Positions 34,270 to 42,708 of a DNA stretch of 64,000 bases are shown piece by piece. Location: assembly GCA_902493375.1 (NCBI GenBank), contig CABUPH010000008.1:23768-87767 (forward strand), given 5' to 3'. Position numbers and translations under genes: made by a program. The notes under the pieces are model-generated. The model was not told where the DNA came from and made no database searches. It saw only the letters and a list, made by a program, of their open reading frames with translations. Numbering within the stretch: the stretch's first letter is position 1; every line of letters starts with the position of its first letter. The DNA comes from an uncultured Collinsella sp. (GTDB lineage: Bacteria; Actinomycetota; Coriobacteriia; Coriobacteriales; Coriobacteriaceae).

Positions 34270-34602
34270 TCAGACCTCCATCTGACATCGTCTTGCGCTG
34301 ATAGATAAACCATAAGAAATAAAACTGAGATGATTATAACGAAATGCCGACCGAATACCTCAAAAAATCGACCGTATGCCGAATTAGAAGTTCATTTTTT
34401 GCGGTAAAAACGGTATATGAAAAATCTTTACCAACCGTTCTGACCGCTGCTATCTGGGCGATATTTCAGTTTGATGATGCACCGAAGAAAAAACGTTTTA
34501 TCAATGTTGAGCATCACACGGTCTGCATCGTTGCACTCGAGCCGTGTTTCCAATTGGAATGTTTTGGCTAGACGCGCCGCTTTGGGGTACCATAGCCCCA
34601 CT
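34270..34602. other. AT-rich intergenic region between pyk and the P-type ATPase
   Basis: About 330 bases, clearly richer in A/T than the flanks. It contains the pyk promoter side and probably that of the ATPase. A 75-codon open frame (34344-34571) has no Shine-Dalgarno and odd composition and is not called. Confidence 0.5.
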
Positions 34603-34705
34603 ATCAACTGCCGCTCAGCACGGCAGCCTTGATGAGCCCTTGCCCTTCTCCTGGGAATTATGATCGGGCATCAATCTGCTGAGTGGCCCGAATCCCAGGA
34701 GGGGA
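34603..34705 (+). ncRNA. Structured leader covering the Shine-Dalgarno of the P-type ATPase gene; candidate riboswitch
   Basis: Hairpin 1 (34603-34633) has stems ATCAA/TTGAT and CTGCC/GGCAG. Hairpin 2 has an outer 10-bp stem (34647-34656 with 34693-34702) and an inner TCGGGC/GCCCGA stem (34664-34669 with 34686-34691). The two loops contain CTCAGCA (34614-34620) and TGCTGAG (34677-34683), perfectly complementary over 7 bases. The outer stem pairs most of the AGGAGGGG Shine-Dalgarno. TTGATG (34629-34634) can instead pair with CATCAA (34669-34674). I could not match it to a known class. Confidence 0.6.
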
Positions 34706-34711
34706 CTCTAT

Positions 34712-37393
34712 ATGCAAAAGGAATACCTGTCCGCCGCGGCGGAGGTACTCAGCGACCAAGGTGTCGATGAGTACCTCGGCCTGAGCAACGACGAGGCGTC
34801 GTCGCGCCTCGCCAAGACAGGCCCTAACAAGCTCGAGGAAGCCGAGAAGACGCCGTTGTGGAAGCGCTTCTTTGAGCAGATGGCCGACCCCATGGTTATC
34901 ATGCTGATCGTTGCCGCCGTCATCAGTGCACTCACGGGCATGGTCAAGGGTGAGGCGGACTTTGCCGACGTCGCCATCATCATGTTCGTCGTTATCGTCA
35001 ACTCGGTGCTGGGCGTGGTTCAGGAGGCCAAGAGCGAGGAGGCTCTCGAGGCCCTGCAGGAGATGAGCGCGGCGCAGTCCAAGGTGCTGCGCGACGGCAA
35101 GCTCGTGCACCTGCCGAGCGCCGAGCTCGTGCCCGGTGACGTGATCATGCTCGAGGCGGGCGACTCCGTCCCGGCCGACTGCCGCGTGCTCGAGAGCGCC
35201 ACGATGAAGATCGAAGAGGCTGCACTCACTGGCGAGTCCGTGCCTGTCGAGAAGCATGCCAACGTGATTGAGCTCGCCGCCGGCACCGACGACGTGCCGC
35301 TCGGCGACCGCAAGAACATGTGCTACATGGGTTCCACCGTGGTATACGGCCGCGGCCGCGCCGTCGTGGTCGGCACCGGCATGAACACCGAGATGGGTAA
35401 GATCGCCGGCGCCCTGGCCGAGGCCAAGGAAGAGCTCACGCCGCTGCAGGTGAAGCTTGCCGAGCTCAGCCGCATCCTCACCATCATGGTTATCGTCATC
35501 TGCGTCGTCATCTTTGGCGTTGACATCATCCGTCACGGCGTGGGCAACGTCCTTACCGACCCGACTGCCCTGCTCGATACCTTTATGGTTGCCGTCTCGC
35601 TCGCCGTCGCCGCTATCCCCGAGGGCTTGGTCGCCGTCGTGACCATCGTCCTTTCGCTCGGCGTGACGAAGATGGCCAAGCGCCAGGCGATCATCCGCAA
35701 GCTTTCTGCTGTCGAGACGCTCGGCTGCACGCAGACCATCTGCTCGGACAAGACCGGCACGCTTACCCAGAACAAGATGACCGTCGTCAAGCACGAGCTC
35801 GCTGCGCCCAAGGAAAAGTTCTTGGCCGGCATGGCGCTGTGCTCCGATGCCCAGTGGGACGAGGAGCTGGGCGAGGCCGTGGGCGAGCCGACCGAGTGTG
35901 CACTCGTCAACGATGCCGGCAAGGCTGGTCTTACCGGCCTGGCTGCCGAGCACCCGCGCGTGGGTGAGGCCCCGTTCGACTCTGGCCGCAAGATGATGTC
36001 CGTGGTCGTCGAGACCCTGGACGGCGAGTACGAGCAGTACACCAAGGGCGCGCCCGACGTAGTGATCGGCCTGTGTACCCATATCTACGAGGGCGACAAG
36101 GTTGTCCCCCTGACCGAGGAGCGTCGCGCCGAGCTCGTGGCCGCCAACAAGGCCATGGCCGACGAGGCCCTGCGCGTGCTGGCGCTGGCGAGCCGCACCT
36201 ACACCGAGGTCCCGGCCGACTGCAGCCCCGCCGCGCTCGAACACGACCTGGTCTTCTGCGGCCTGTCCGGCATGATTGACCCGGTCCGCCCCGAGGTCGC
36301 CGACGCCATCCGCGAGGCGCACGACGCCGGTATCCGCACCGTCATGATTACGGGCGACCACATCGACACCGCCGTGGCCATCGCCAAGCAGCTGGGCATC
36401 GTCACCGATCGCAGCCATGCCATCACCGGTGCCGACCTCGACCGCATGAGCGACGAGGAACTCGACGCGCACATCGAGGACTACGGCGTGTACGCCCGCG
36501 TTCAGCCCGAGCACAAGACCCGCATCGTCGAGGCTTGGAAGTCGCGCGACCAGATCGTGGCCATGACGGGCGACGGCGTCAACGACGCCCCGTCCATCAA
36601 GCGCGCCGACATCGGCGTTGGCATGGGCATCACCGGCACCGACGTCACCAAGAACGTCGCCGACATGGTGCTTGCCGATGACAACTTCGCCACCATCATC
36701 GGTGCCTGCGAAGAGGGCCGTCGCATCTACGACAACATCCGCAAGGTCATCCAGTTCCTGCTTTCGGCCAACCTTGCCGAGGTATTCTCGGTGTTTATCG
36801 CCACGCTCATCGGCTTTACCATCTTCCAGCCGGTGCAGCTGCTGTGGGTGAACCTGGTCACCGACTGTTTCCCCGCGCTCGCGCTGGGCATGGAGGACGC
36901 CGAGGGCGACATCATGAAGCGCAAGCCGCGCAACGCCAAGGACGGCGTCTTTGCCGGACATATGGGTCTGGACTGCGTGGTCCAGGGCCTAATCATCACC
37001 GTGCTGGTGCTGGCGAGCTTCTTTGTGGGCGTGTACTTTGACATGGGCTACATCCACATCGCCGATATGATCGCCGGCAATGCCGACGAGGAAGGCGTGA
37101 TGATGGCGTTCATCACGCTCAACATGGTCGAGATTTTCCACTGCTTCAATATGCGCAGCCGTCGTGCGTCGCTGTTCACCATGAAGAAGCAGAACAAGTG
37201 GCTGTGGGCTTCCGCCGCGCTGGCACTGGTGCTGACGGTGATCGTGACCGTGCAGCCGACGCTTGCCGAGATGTTCTTTGGTCCTGTGACGCTTGAGCTC
37301 AAGGGCGTTCTTGCCGCGCTGGGCCTGGCCTTCCTGATCATCCCGCTGATGGAGATCTACAAGGCGATCATGCGCGCGGTCGAGAAGGAGTAA
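34712..37393 (+). CDS. Cation-translocating P-type ATPase, Ca2+ (P2) type
   Basis: 893 residues with ten predicted membrane helices. The phosphorylation site is CSDKTGTLT with Asp346, the actuator motif is LTGESVPVEK, and the ion-site motif in M4 is AAIPEGLVAVV, typical of SERCA/PMCA/PMR1-type pumps. The hinge is MTGDGVNDAPSIKRADIG. The N-terminal domain (LGLSNDEASSRLAKTGPNKL) is the usual P2 cation domain. Probably exports Ca2+ (or Mn2+). Preceded by an unusual structured leader and followed, 12 bases after the stop, by the second copy of a long hairpin element. Confidence 0.93.
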   Translation: MQKEYLSAAAEVLSDQGVDEYLGLSNDEASSRLAKTGPNKLEEAEKTPLWKRFFEQMADPMVIMLIVAAVISALTGMVKGEADFADVAIIMFVVIVNSVLGVVQEAKSEEALEALQEMSAAQSKVLRDGKLVHLPSAELVPGDVIMLEAGDSVPADCRVLESATMKIEEAALTGESVPVEKHANVIELAAGTDDVPLGDRKNMCYMGSTVVYGRGRAVVVGTGMNTEMGKIAGALAEAKEELTPLQVKLAELSRILTIMVIVICVVIFGVDIIRHGVGNVLTDPTALLDTFMVAVSLAVAAIPEGLVAVVTIVLSLGVTKMAKRQAIIRKLSAVETLGCTQTICSDKTGTLTQNKMTVVKHELAAPKEKFLAGMALCSDAQWDEELGEAVGEPTECALVNDAGKAGLTGLAAEHPRVGEAPFDSGRKMMSVVVETLDGEYEQYTKGAPDVVIGLCTHIYEGDKVVPLTEERRAELVAANKAMADEALRVLALASRTYTEVPADCSPAALEHDLVFCGLSGMIDPVRPEVADAIREAHDAGIRTVMITGDHIDTAVAIAKQLGIVTDRSHAITGADLDRMSDEELDAHIEDYGVYARVQPEHKTRIVEAWKSRDQIVAMTGDGVNDAPSIKRADIGVGMGITGTDVTKNVADMVLADDNFATIIGACEEGRRIYDNIRKVIQFLLSANLAEVFSVFIATLIGFTIFQPVQLLWVNLVTDCFPALALGMEDAEGDIMKRKPRNAKDGVFAGHMGLDCVVQGLIITVLVLASFFVGVYFDMGYIHIADMIAGNADEEGVMMAFITLNMVEIFHCFNMRSRRASLFTMKKQNKWLWASAALALVLTVIVTVQPTLAEMFFGPVTLELKGVLAALGLAFLIIPLMEIYKAIMRAVEKE

Positions 37394-37405
37394 GTTAACC
37401 TGTCC

Positions 37406-37494
37406 GGGCCCGCCCCTGCGTGTTTTCTTCTTCGCTGGTCCTCGCGCTTCGCGCTGCGGGATCGCTCAGAAGAAAACACTCCCGGGGTGGGCCC
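37406..37494. repeat. Long nested hairpin element, copy B
   Basis: Outer stem GGGCCCGCCCC with GGGGTGGGCCC (37406-37416 with 37484-37494, one G-U), middle stem GTGTTTTCTTC/GAAGAAAACAC (37420-37430 with 37469-37479), and a GCGC-TTC-GCGC tip within a conserved TCCTCGC ... GCTGCGGGAT core shared with 27357-27451. Begins 12 bases after the ATPase stop. Confidence 0.7.
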
Positions 37495-37636
37495 TACGGT
37501 ATCCTTGCTGGCTTTACTCCCGCGCGGATGAAAAAGGGCTGAGGGAAAGTTTGTGAGCTGGTCGGGCTTTGCCCGGCCAGCTCTTTTTGATTTAAAATAC
37601 CTGCTCAGTTGTGATTTTGGCTGCTGGGAGGCGTTT

Positions 37637-38821
37637 GTGGCTAAGGCTAAGGCTAAAGCGAAGAAAAAGACGACGGGGGCGCGGGCTAAGCGTGACCGTC
37701 GTCGGAAACTCGCGACCGAAGCGCCCGTGTCTGCCGAGGAGTTGTTGGCGAGCGTACCGGGGCTCGATGCGCTGCAGGATGTTCCGGCGTTTGATGACCT
37801 GCCGGTCGATGAAGCCCAGCAGACTGCCTTTGATGATTTCTGCGCACATGCCGAGGAGCCCGAGCAGATGCAGCTGGGTGCCGTTATTCGCCTGGATCGC
37901 GGGTTTCCGCTGGTGGCCACTGCCGACGACACCTTTCGCGCCGAGCATGCCGTGGGGTTTGCCAAGTCGCGCGGCGAGGACGAGGTCCTGCTGCCTGCCG
38001 TGGGCGACCGTGTGGCGGTGCGCCGCGCTCCCGGGCACGATATGGGCGTGATTGAGTGCGTGCTGCCGCGCCGTACGAGCTTTGAGCGTTGGCGCGGCCG
38101 TGCCCGTGGAGAGCGCCAGGTGCTCTGCTCCAACGTGGATAGCGTGCTAATCGTGCAGGCGCTCGGTGCCGGTGAGGTGCTGCTCGACCGCGTGGCGCGC
38201 TCGCTGGTGTTGGCGCTCGACTGCGATGCCGAGCCGGTGGTGGTGCTTACCAAAGCTGACCGCTGCGATGCCGAGGAACTCGAGCGCGATCTGGACCGCG
38301 TGCGCCGCCTGGTGGGTCCGGACGTGCGCGTGATCGTGACGTCCTCTGCCGAGGGCCGCGGCCTGGACGAGGTCCGTGCCTGCGTGCCCGCCGGGAGCTG
38401 TGCCATGATTCTGGGCGAGTCGGGTGCCGGTAAGTCGACGCTGCTCAATGCACTGCTGGGCCACGATACGTTGGCGACCGGCGGTGTGCGCGAACGCGAC
38501 GACCAGGGCCGTCACACTACCGTCGCGCGCGTGATGGTGGCGCTGCCGGGCGACGCCGGCGTGATCGCCGATGCCCCGGGCCTGCGCAGCCTACCGCTCG
38601 TGGGTCACGAGCGGGGTCTGGCGCGCGCCTTCCCCGAGATTGTCGAGACATCGCGCGCGTGCCGGTTTGGCGATTGCACACATACCCATGAGCCGGGTTG
38701 CGCCGTTCGCGAGGCCGAGGACGCCGGGCAGATTGACAGCCTGCGTCTGGAAACGTTCCAAAACCTGGCGTCATCCATGCGCGTGAGCGCTCAAATGCTC
38801 GATCCCGATGTCCATCTGTAA
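37637..38821 (+). CDS. rsgA: Ribosome small-subunit-dependent GTPase A
   Basis: Circularly permuted GTPase for late 30S maturation. G4 (TKAD) precedes G1 (GESGAGKST) and G3 (DAPG). A C-terminal zinc knuckle CRFGDCTHTHEPGC is present. About 394 residues from the GTG at 37637, which follows GGGAGG; the upstream in-frame ATG gives an implausible extension. The first 30 residues are Lys/Arg-rich, likely an rRNA-binding tail, followed by a spacer before the OB domain. Confidence 0.94.
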   Translation: MAKAKAKAKKKTTGARAKRDRRRKLATEAPVSAEELLASVPGLDALQDVPAFDDLPVDEAQQTAFDDFCAHAEEPEQMQLGAVIRLDRGFPLVATADDTFRAEHAVGFAKSRGEDEVLLPAVGDRVAVRRAPGHDMGVIECVLPRRTSFERWRGRARGERQVLCSNVDSVLIVQALGAGEVLLDRVARSLVLALDCDAEPVVVLTKADRCDAEELERDLDRVRRLVGPDVRVIVTSSAEGRGLDEVRACVPAGSCAMILGESGAGKSTLLNALLGHDTLATGGVRERDDQGRHTTVARVMVALPGDAGVIADAPGLRSLPLVGHERGLARAFPEIVETSRACRFGDCTHTHEPGCAVREAEDAGQIDSLRLETFQNLASSMRVSAQMLDPDVHL

Positions 38822-38838
38822 TTGATTTTTCCTATGAC

Positions 38839-38875
38839 AGCCGTCTCCCAACTGTTCGGGAGACGGCTTTTTTTG
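38839..38875 (+). terminator. Terminator of rsgA
   Basis: An 11-bp perfect stem AGCCGTCTCCC/GGGAGACGGCT followed by seven T. Confidence 0.92.
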
Positions 38876-38912
38876 CTGCGGAAAAGCCTCGAAACATGCA
38901 GCTTGCTGACGT

Positions 38913-38988
38913 GCTGACCAAAACCTTGCCATGAGCTTGACGGGCTGGTCAGCTTTTGGTCAGCGATTGGTTTGACATCGAAAACCAA
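38913..38988 (+). promoter_or_regulatory. Candidate control region of the Tad operon
   Basis: GCTGACCAAAA (38913-38923) and TTTTGGTCAGC (38954-38964) form an 11-bp inverted repeat 30 bases apart, with an extra GGTCAGC between them. Just downstream TTGGTTT-8-AAACCAA (38967-38988) surrounds TTGACA (38972-38977), a possible -35; no good -10 is seen. These lie about 90-160 bases before cpaB. Confidence 0.45.
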
Positions 38989-39074
38989 GATCGCGATTGC
39001 GCCGCTTTGCACTCTGACCGCCCAGACAATGGTGGTACGGGCATTCGCCCGGCACTGCCATGAGAGGAGCGGCC

Positions 39075-39734
39075 GTGAACAAGAGCAAGCGCATCGCCAT
39101 CAGTCTGGTCGCGGGCGTGCTCGCTGCTCTGCTCTGCATGGTTTACGGCTCGTCGATCCGCTCGCAAGCCGAACGGGTCCAGGCTGAGACCTTGGCCAAG
39201 TACGGTGGCGATCGCGTCGAGGTATGCGTCGCGGCGCGCGATATCGATGTGGGCGAGACCCTCGATGAGACCAATGTCATAACCCAGGAATGGCTGACGA
39301 GCCTGTTGCCGCGTGACGCGGCGACCGAGCTGCGCCAGGTGCGCGGCGACGTGACGACTTCGCGTATTCCCAAAAACGCCGTGATCTGCAATGTCTACAC
39401 CAAGGCCGAGAGCCACAAGCTCGAGGTGCCTAAGGGCAAGGTCGCCGTTTCGGTGGCGGTCGATGCCGAGCACTCGGTCGGCGGTGCTACAGGCGTGGGC
39501 AGCTACGTGGATGTGTATGTGCAAAAAGACGGCGTAACCGATCGACTGTGCGGCGCGCACGTGATCGATACCAGTGAGGATTCCGGTGCCACGCGCGAGG
39601 GCAAGATCGAATGGGTGACGCTGGCGGCTGACCCCGAAGACGTCAAGGAACTGCTGGGAGCCTCGGGCAAGGGAACGGTCAGCTTGACGATTCCCGCCAC
39701 GGCGCGCGGCAAAAAGAGCGGAGGCGACGAGTGA
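39075..39734 (+). CDS. cpaB: Tad pilus assembly protein CpaB/RcpC-like (SAF domain)
   Basis: About 219 residues: an N-terminal membrane anchor (SLVAGVLAALLCMVYGSS) followed by a SAF-type beta-clip domain (VEVCVAARDIDVGETLDETNV ... RIPKNAVICN). In Tad systems CpaB/RcpC sits in the cell envelope around the pilus exit. The GTG at 39075 after AGGAG is preferred over the ATG at 39060. First gene of an operon in which nearly every start overlaps the preceding stop. Confidence 0.78.
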   Translation: MNKSKRIAISLVAGVLAALLCMVYGSSIRSQAERVQAETLAKYGGDRVEVCVAARDIDVGETLDETNVITQEWLTSLLPRDAATELRQVRGDVTTSRIPKNAVICNVYTKAESHKLEVPKGKVAVSVAVDAEHSVGGATGVGSYVDVYVQKDGVTDRLCGAHVIDTSEDSGATREGKIEWVTLAADPEDVKELLGASGKGTVSLTIPATARGKKSGGDE

Positions 39735-41383
39735 TGAAGGCGATCTGGCTTGCGTGCTGCGCGTGCGGCGATTACGGGCTGTTGCAGCGGGAAGTCGAGG
39801 GCCGTGATGCGGGTGCACAGGTGCTTCGCGTGGGTGACCTGGACGGGCTGATTTCCATGGCGCGGGCGTTTCCGTCGCGCCGCGGGGCTGCCATCATCGC
39901 GGCGTCTCTGTTTGATATCGAAGATGTGCGCAAGACTGTTGCGTGCCTGACGGCCGAAGGCCGCGTGAGTCGCGTGGTCGTGTTGATAGAAGCGCTCGAT
40001 CCGTCGGATATCGAGGGACTGTTTCGCGCGGGGGCGACCGAGGTCATCGCTGCGCACAGCATATGCGGCAACGGGCGCGCGGGCGAGGGAGCGGTTGATT
40101 CCGATCGGCGCATGACGATTGAGCCCGATGCTTTTGTTGATAGGGAACCCGGGGCGCCTCGCGCTACAAGAGGCCCGCGTGTTGATGATTATGGAAAAGC
40201 GGAAGCCGAGCATGGTCGGCGCCCCCGGAACCCCCTTGTATACGATGACGCTGGAGGGCCGGCACAGCATGCTGGCGACTCCCCGGCTGTAGATATGGGA
40301 TACGTGCACGGCGTGAATCTGGCGGATGAACTCGACGAAGTTGAGGGCTTTGCCGGGTGCGGCGAGTTGTCGCTGATGCAGCATGAGCAGATTGCACAGA
40401 ACGAGCCTGCCTTGCAGACCGAACAAGCTGCCATGCCGGCTTGGACGCAGCGTGTGGTTGCGGCGGGGGAGACGGGGACGCTGTCGCCGACGCCCGCCCC
40501 GCCGCCTCCGATGCCGCCGGCAGACGCTGCCGCTCCGCAGCATCGAGCTCCGGTCATCTGCGCCATTTCGGGTTCGGGCGGTTGCGGCAAGTCGACGATC
40601 GTTGCCACCATGGCACACATATCGTCGCTGTTGGGCCTGCGTGCCGCCGTGCTCGACCTGGACCTGATGTTTGGAAACCTTTATGACTTGTTAGGCGTCG
40701 ATGCTCCGCGCGATATGGCGGCACTTATCGAGCCGTCGGTGGCGGGCGCGCTTGCCGAGCCGGATATCGTGGCCGCATCGATGCGCGTGGCGCCAGGCGT
40801 TACGCTCTGGGGTCCCGTCGCGGCGCCCGAGCAAGCCGAGCTCATGGCACGTCCGGTGGAGCTACTACTTGATGTTCTGCGTCGCGAATCCGACGTGGTC
40901 TTTATCGATACCTCGGTCTTTTGGGGCGACGCCGTGGCGGCTGCGGTGGCGGCGAGCGACCGTTGCCTGGTCGTTGGCGATGCGGCGGTGTCGTCCGCGA
41001 CATCGGCGTCGCGCGTCATTGAACTGGCGAGTCGAGTAGGTGTGCCGCGCACGCGCATGAGCGCCGTGTTCAACCGGTTCGGTGCGCGCGGGGCAGACGA
41101 GGACGTCGCCATGCGCTTTGAGATTGCCTGTGCGTTGAGCTCCAAGATTCGCATCGCCGATGGCGGGCAGGATCTCGCCGCGCTCATGGCGTTTGGGCGC
41201 GCTGACGAGGCAGTGGGGCAGACGAGCGCTTTTGCGACCAGCGTGCGCGAGGCCACGCGCGAGATGCTCGTGGAACTGGGGTGCGCCGTCGGCCCTTGGA
41301 GCGATATAGTCGCCGACCGTGCAACGCGTACCGAACGCCCGCGTATCCGCCTTCCCTGGTCGCGCGAGGGTGATCAGCGATGA
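39734..41383 (+). CDS. TadZ/CpaE-like ATPase of the Tad pilus
   Basis: About 549 residues. An N-terminal receiver-like region without clear phosphorylation residues (1-110), a long disordered acidic/Pro-rich linker (about 125-275), and a MinD/ParA-type P-loop domain starting at ICAISGSGGCGKST, with DLDLMFGNLYDLL and the switch VVFIDTS. TadZ positions the pilus machine at the membrane. The linker is unusually long. Overlaps cpaB's stop and the cpaF start. Confidence 0.85.
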   Translation: MKAIWLACCACGDYGLLQREVEGRDAGAQVLRVGDLDGLISMARAFPSRRGAAIIAASLFDIEDVRKTVACLTAEGRVSRVVVLIEALDPSDIEGLFRAGATEVIAAHSICGNGRAGEGAVDSDRRMTIEPDAFVDREPGAPRATRGPRVDDYGKAEAEHGRRPRNPLVYDDAGGPAQHAGDSPAVDMGYVHGVNLADELDEVEGFAGCGELSLMQHEQIAQNEPALQTEQAAMPAWTQRVVAAGETGTLSPTPAPPPPMPPADAAAPQHRAPVICAISGSGGCGKSTIVATMAHISSLLGLRAAVLDLDLMFGNLYDLLGVDAPRDMAALIEPSVAGALAEPDIVAASMRVAPGVTLWGPVAAPEQAELMARPVELLLDVLRRESDVVFIDTSVFWGDAVAAAVAASDRCLVVGDAAVSSATSASRVIELASRVGVPRTRMSAVFNRFGARGADEDVAMRFEIACALSSKIRIADGGQDLAALMAFGRADEAVGQTSAFATSVREATREMLVELGCAVGPWSDIVADRATRTERPRIRLPWSREGDQR

Positions 41384-42708
41384 GCCTGCAAACGAGGATT
41401 AAGGCTGCCGGCGCTGCAGCGGCGGCAGCTCCTGTAGATGCGGGGCGTCGCCGCGCGGTGAAACGACGCACTAAGCGCGCCGTGATGGACCGCATGGGTT
41501 ACGACGAAGTGGCGCGTATCAGCGCCTATATCGACCCGGCGCTTGCCCGCTCGGAATTGCGTCCCGCGGTGGAGGCGGCGCTCAATGTTGAGGAGCCGAC
41601 CGATCTCGCGACGTCCGAACGCGAGACCATCATCGACGAGATTTTGGATGACGTGGTGGGCCTGGGGCCGTTGCAGCCGCTCATCGAGGACGACACCGTT
41701 ACCGAGATCATGATCAACGGCTGCCGCTCGGCCTTCTTTGAACGCGGCGGCGTCTTGTACCCTATCGAGCATGCGTTTGAGGATGATGAGCAGATCCGTG
41801 TGCTTATCGACCGCATCATCTCGCCACTTGGCCGCCGTATCGACGAGCGCAGCCCCATCGTCAACGCTCGCCTTAAAACGGGCTATCGCGTCAACGCGGT
41901 GATTCCGCCTGTGGCGATTGACGGACCGATTCTCACCATCCGAAAGTTCTCGGACCGCATCTGCTCGCTGGACGAGCTTGTGGGGCTGGGGTCACTGCCG
42001 CTTTGGTATGCGCAGCTGCTGTCGTGCGCGGTGTCGCTGCGACAGGACCTGGCGGTTGCGGGAGGCACGGGATCTGGTAAGACCACCCTGCTCAACGCGC
42101 TGTCATGCGAGATTTCCACCGGCGAGCGCATCGTGACGATCGAGGACTCTGCCGAGCTCAAGTTTGCGCATCATCCGCACGTGGTGCGCCTAGAGGCGCG
42201 CGAGGCTTCAATTGAGGGCGAGGGCGCGGTGACGATCCGCGACCTGGTGACCAATGCCCTGCGCATGCGCCCCGACCGCATCGTGGTGGGCGAGGTGCGC
42301 GGTGCCGAGTGCTGCGACATGTTGCAGGCCATGAATACGGGCCACGACGGGTCGCTCACCACACTTCATGCGGGTTCAGAACAGGAGACCGTGGTGCGTC
42401 TGACGTTGCTTGCACGTTATGGCATCGATCTGCCGAGCGAGCTCATCGAGGAGCAGATTGCCATGGCGCTCGACGGCATCGTGATGTCCGAGCGCCACGC
42501 CGATGGCAGGCGCTTCGTCTCCTCGTATTCGGGGGTGCGTCGCGCCGCGTCGGGCGGCGTAGAGCTCGAGCGCTATGTGACTTTCGATGCCGCCGAGCGC
42601 ACCTGGGCGCTTGACCGCGAGCCGCCGTTTATCGCAGAAGGCCTGCGGTCGGGGACGCTCACACAAGAGGAGGTGGACGAATGGAGGTCGCTGTGCCCCT
42701 CGTCGTAG
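41380..42708 (+). CDS. cpaF: Tad pilus secretion ATPase CpaF/TadA
   Basis: 442-residue secretion ATPase powering pilus extension and retraction. Walker A AGGTGSGKTTLLN, Asp box TIEDSAELKF, Walker B RPDRIVVGEVRG and the His box TGHDGSLTTLHAG are all present. N-terminal helical domain from 20-110. Starts in an ATGA overlap with tadZ. Confidence 0.95.
   Translation: MSLQTRIKAAGAAAAAAPVDAGRRRAVKRRTKRAVMDRMGYDEVARISAYIDPALARSELRPAVEAALNVEEPTDLATSERETIIDEILDDVVGLGPLQPLIEDDTVTEIMINGCRSAFFERGGVLYPIEHAFEDDEQIRVLIDRIISPLGRRIDERSPIVNARLKTGYRVNAVIPPVAIDGPILTIRKFSDRICSLDELVGLGSLPLWYAQLLSCAVSLRQDLAVAGGTGSGKTTLLNALSCEISTGERIVTIEDSAELKFAHHPHVVRLEAREASIEGEGAVTIRDLVTNALRMRPDRIVVGEVRGAECCDMLQAMNTGHDGSLTTLHAGSEQETVVRLTLLARYGIDLPSELIEEQIAMALDGIVMSERHADGRRFVSSYSGVRRAASGGVELERYVTFDAAERTWALDREPPFIAEGLRSGTLTQEEVDEWRSLCPSS

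Noticed and set aside
32710..34308. 532-codon open frame on the plus strand
   Set aside because: Antisense shadow of pyk; repetitive Asp/Gly/Val composition typical of mirrored high-GC codons.
34344..34571. 75-codon open frame
   Set aside because: AT-rich promoter region, no ribosome-binding site, no recognisable protein.
34603..34705. yybP-ykoY (Mn2+) riboswitch
   Set aside because: Expected by gene type, but I could not find its conserved loop sequences; left as an unclassified leader pending a covariance search.
34658..36961. 767-codon open frame on the minus strand
   Set aside because: Antisense to the P-type ATPase gene; His/Asp/Gly-rich nonsense protein.
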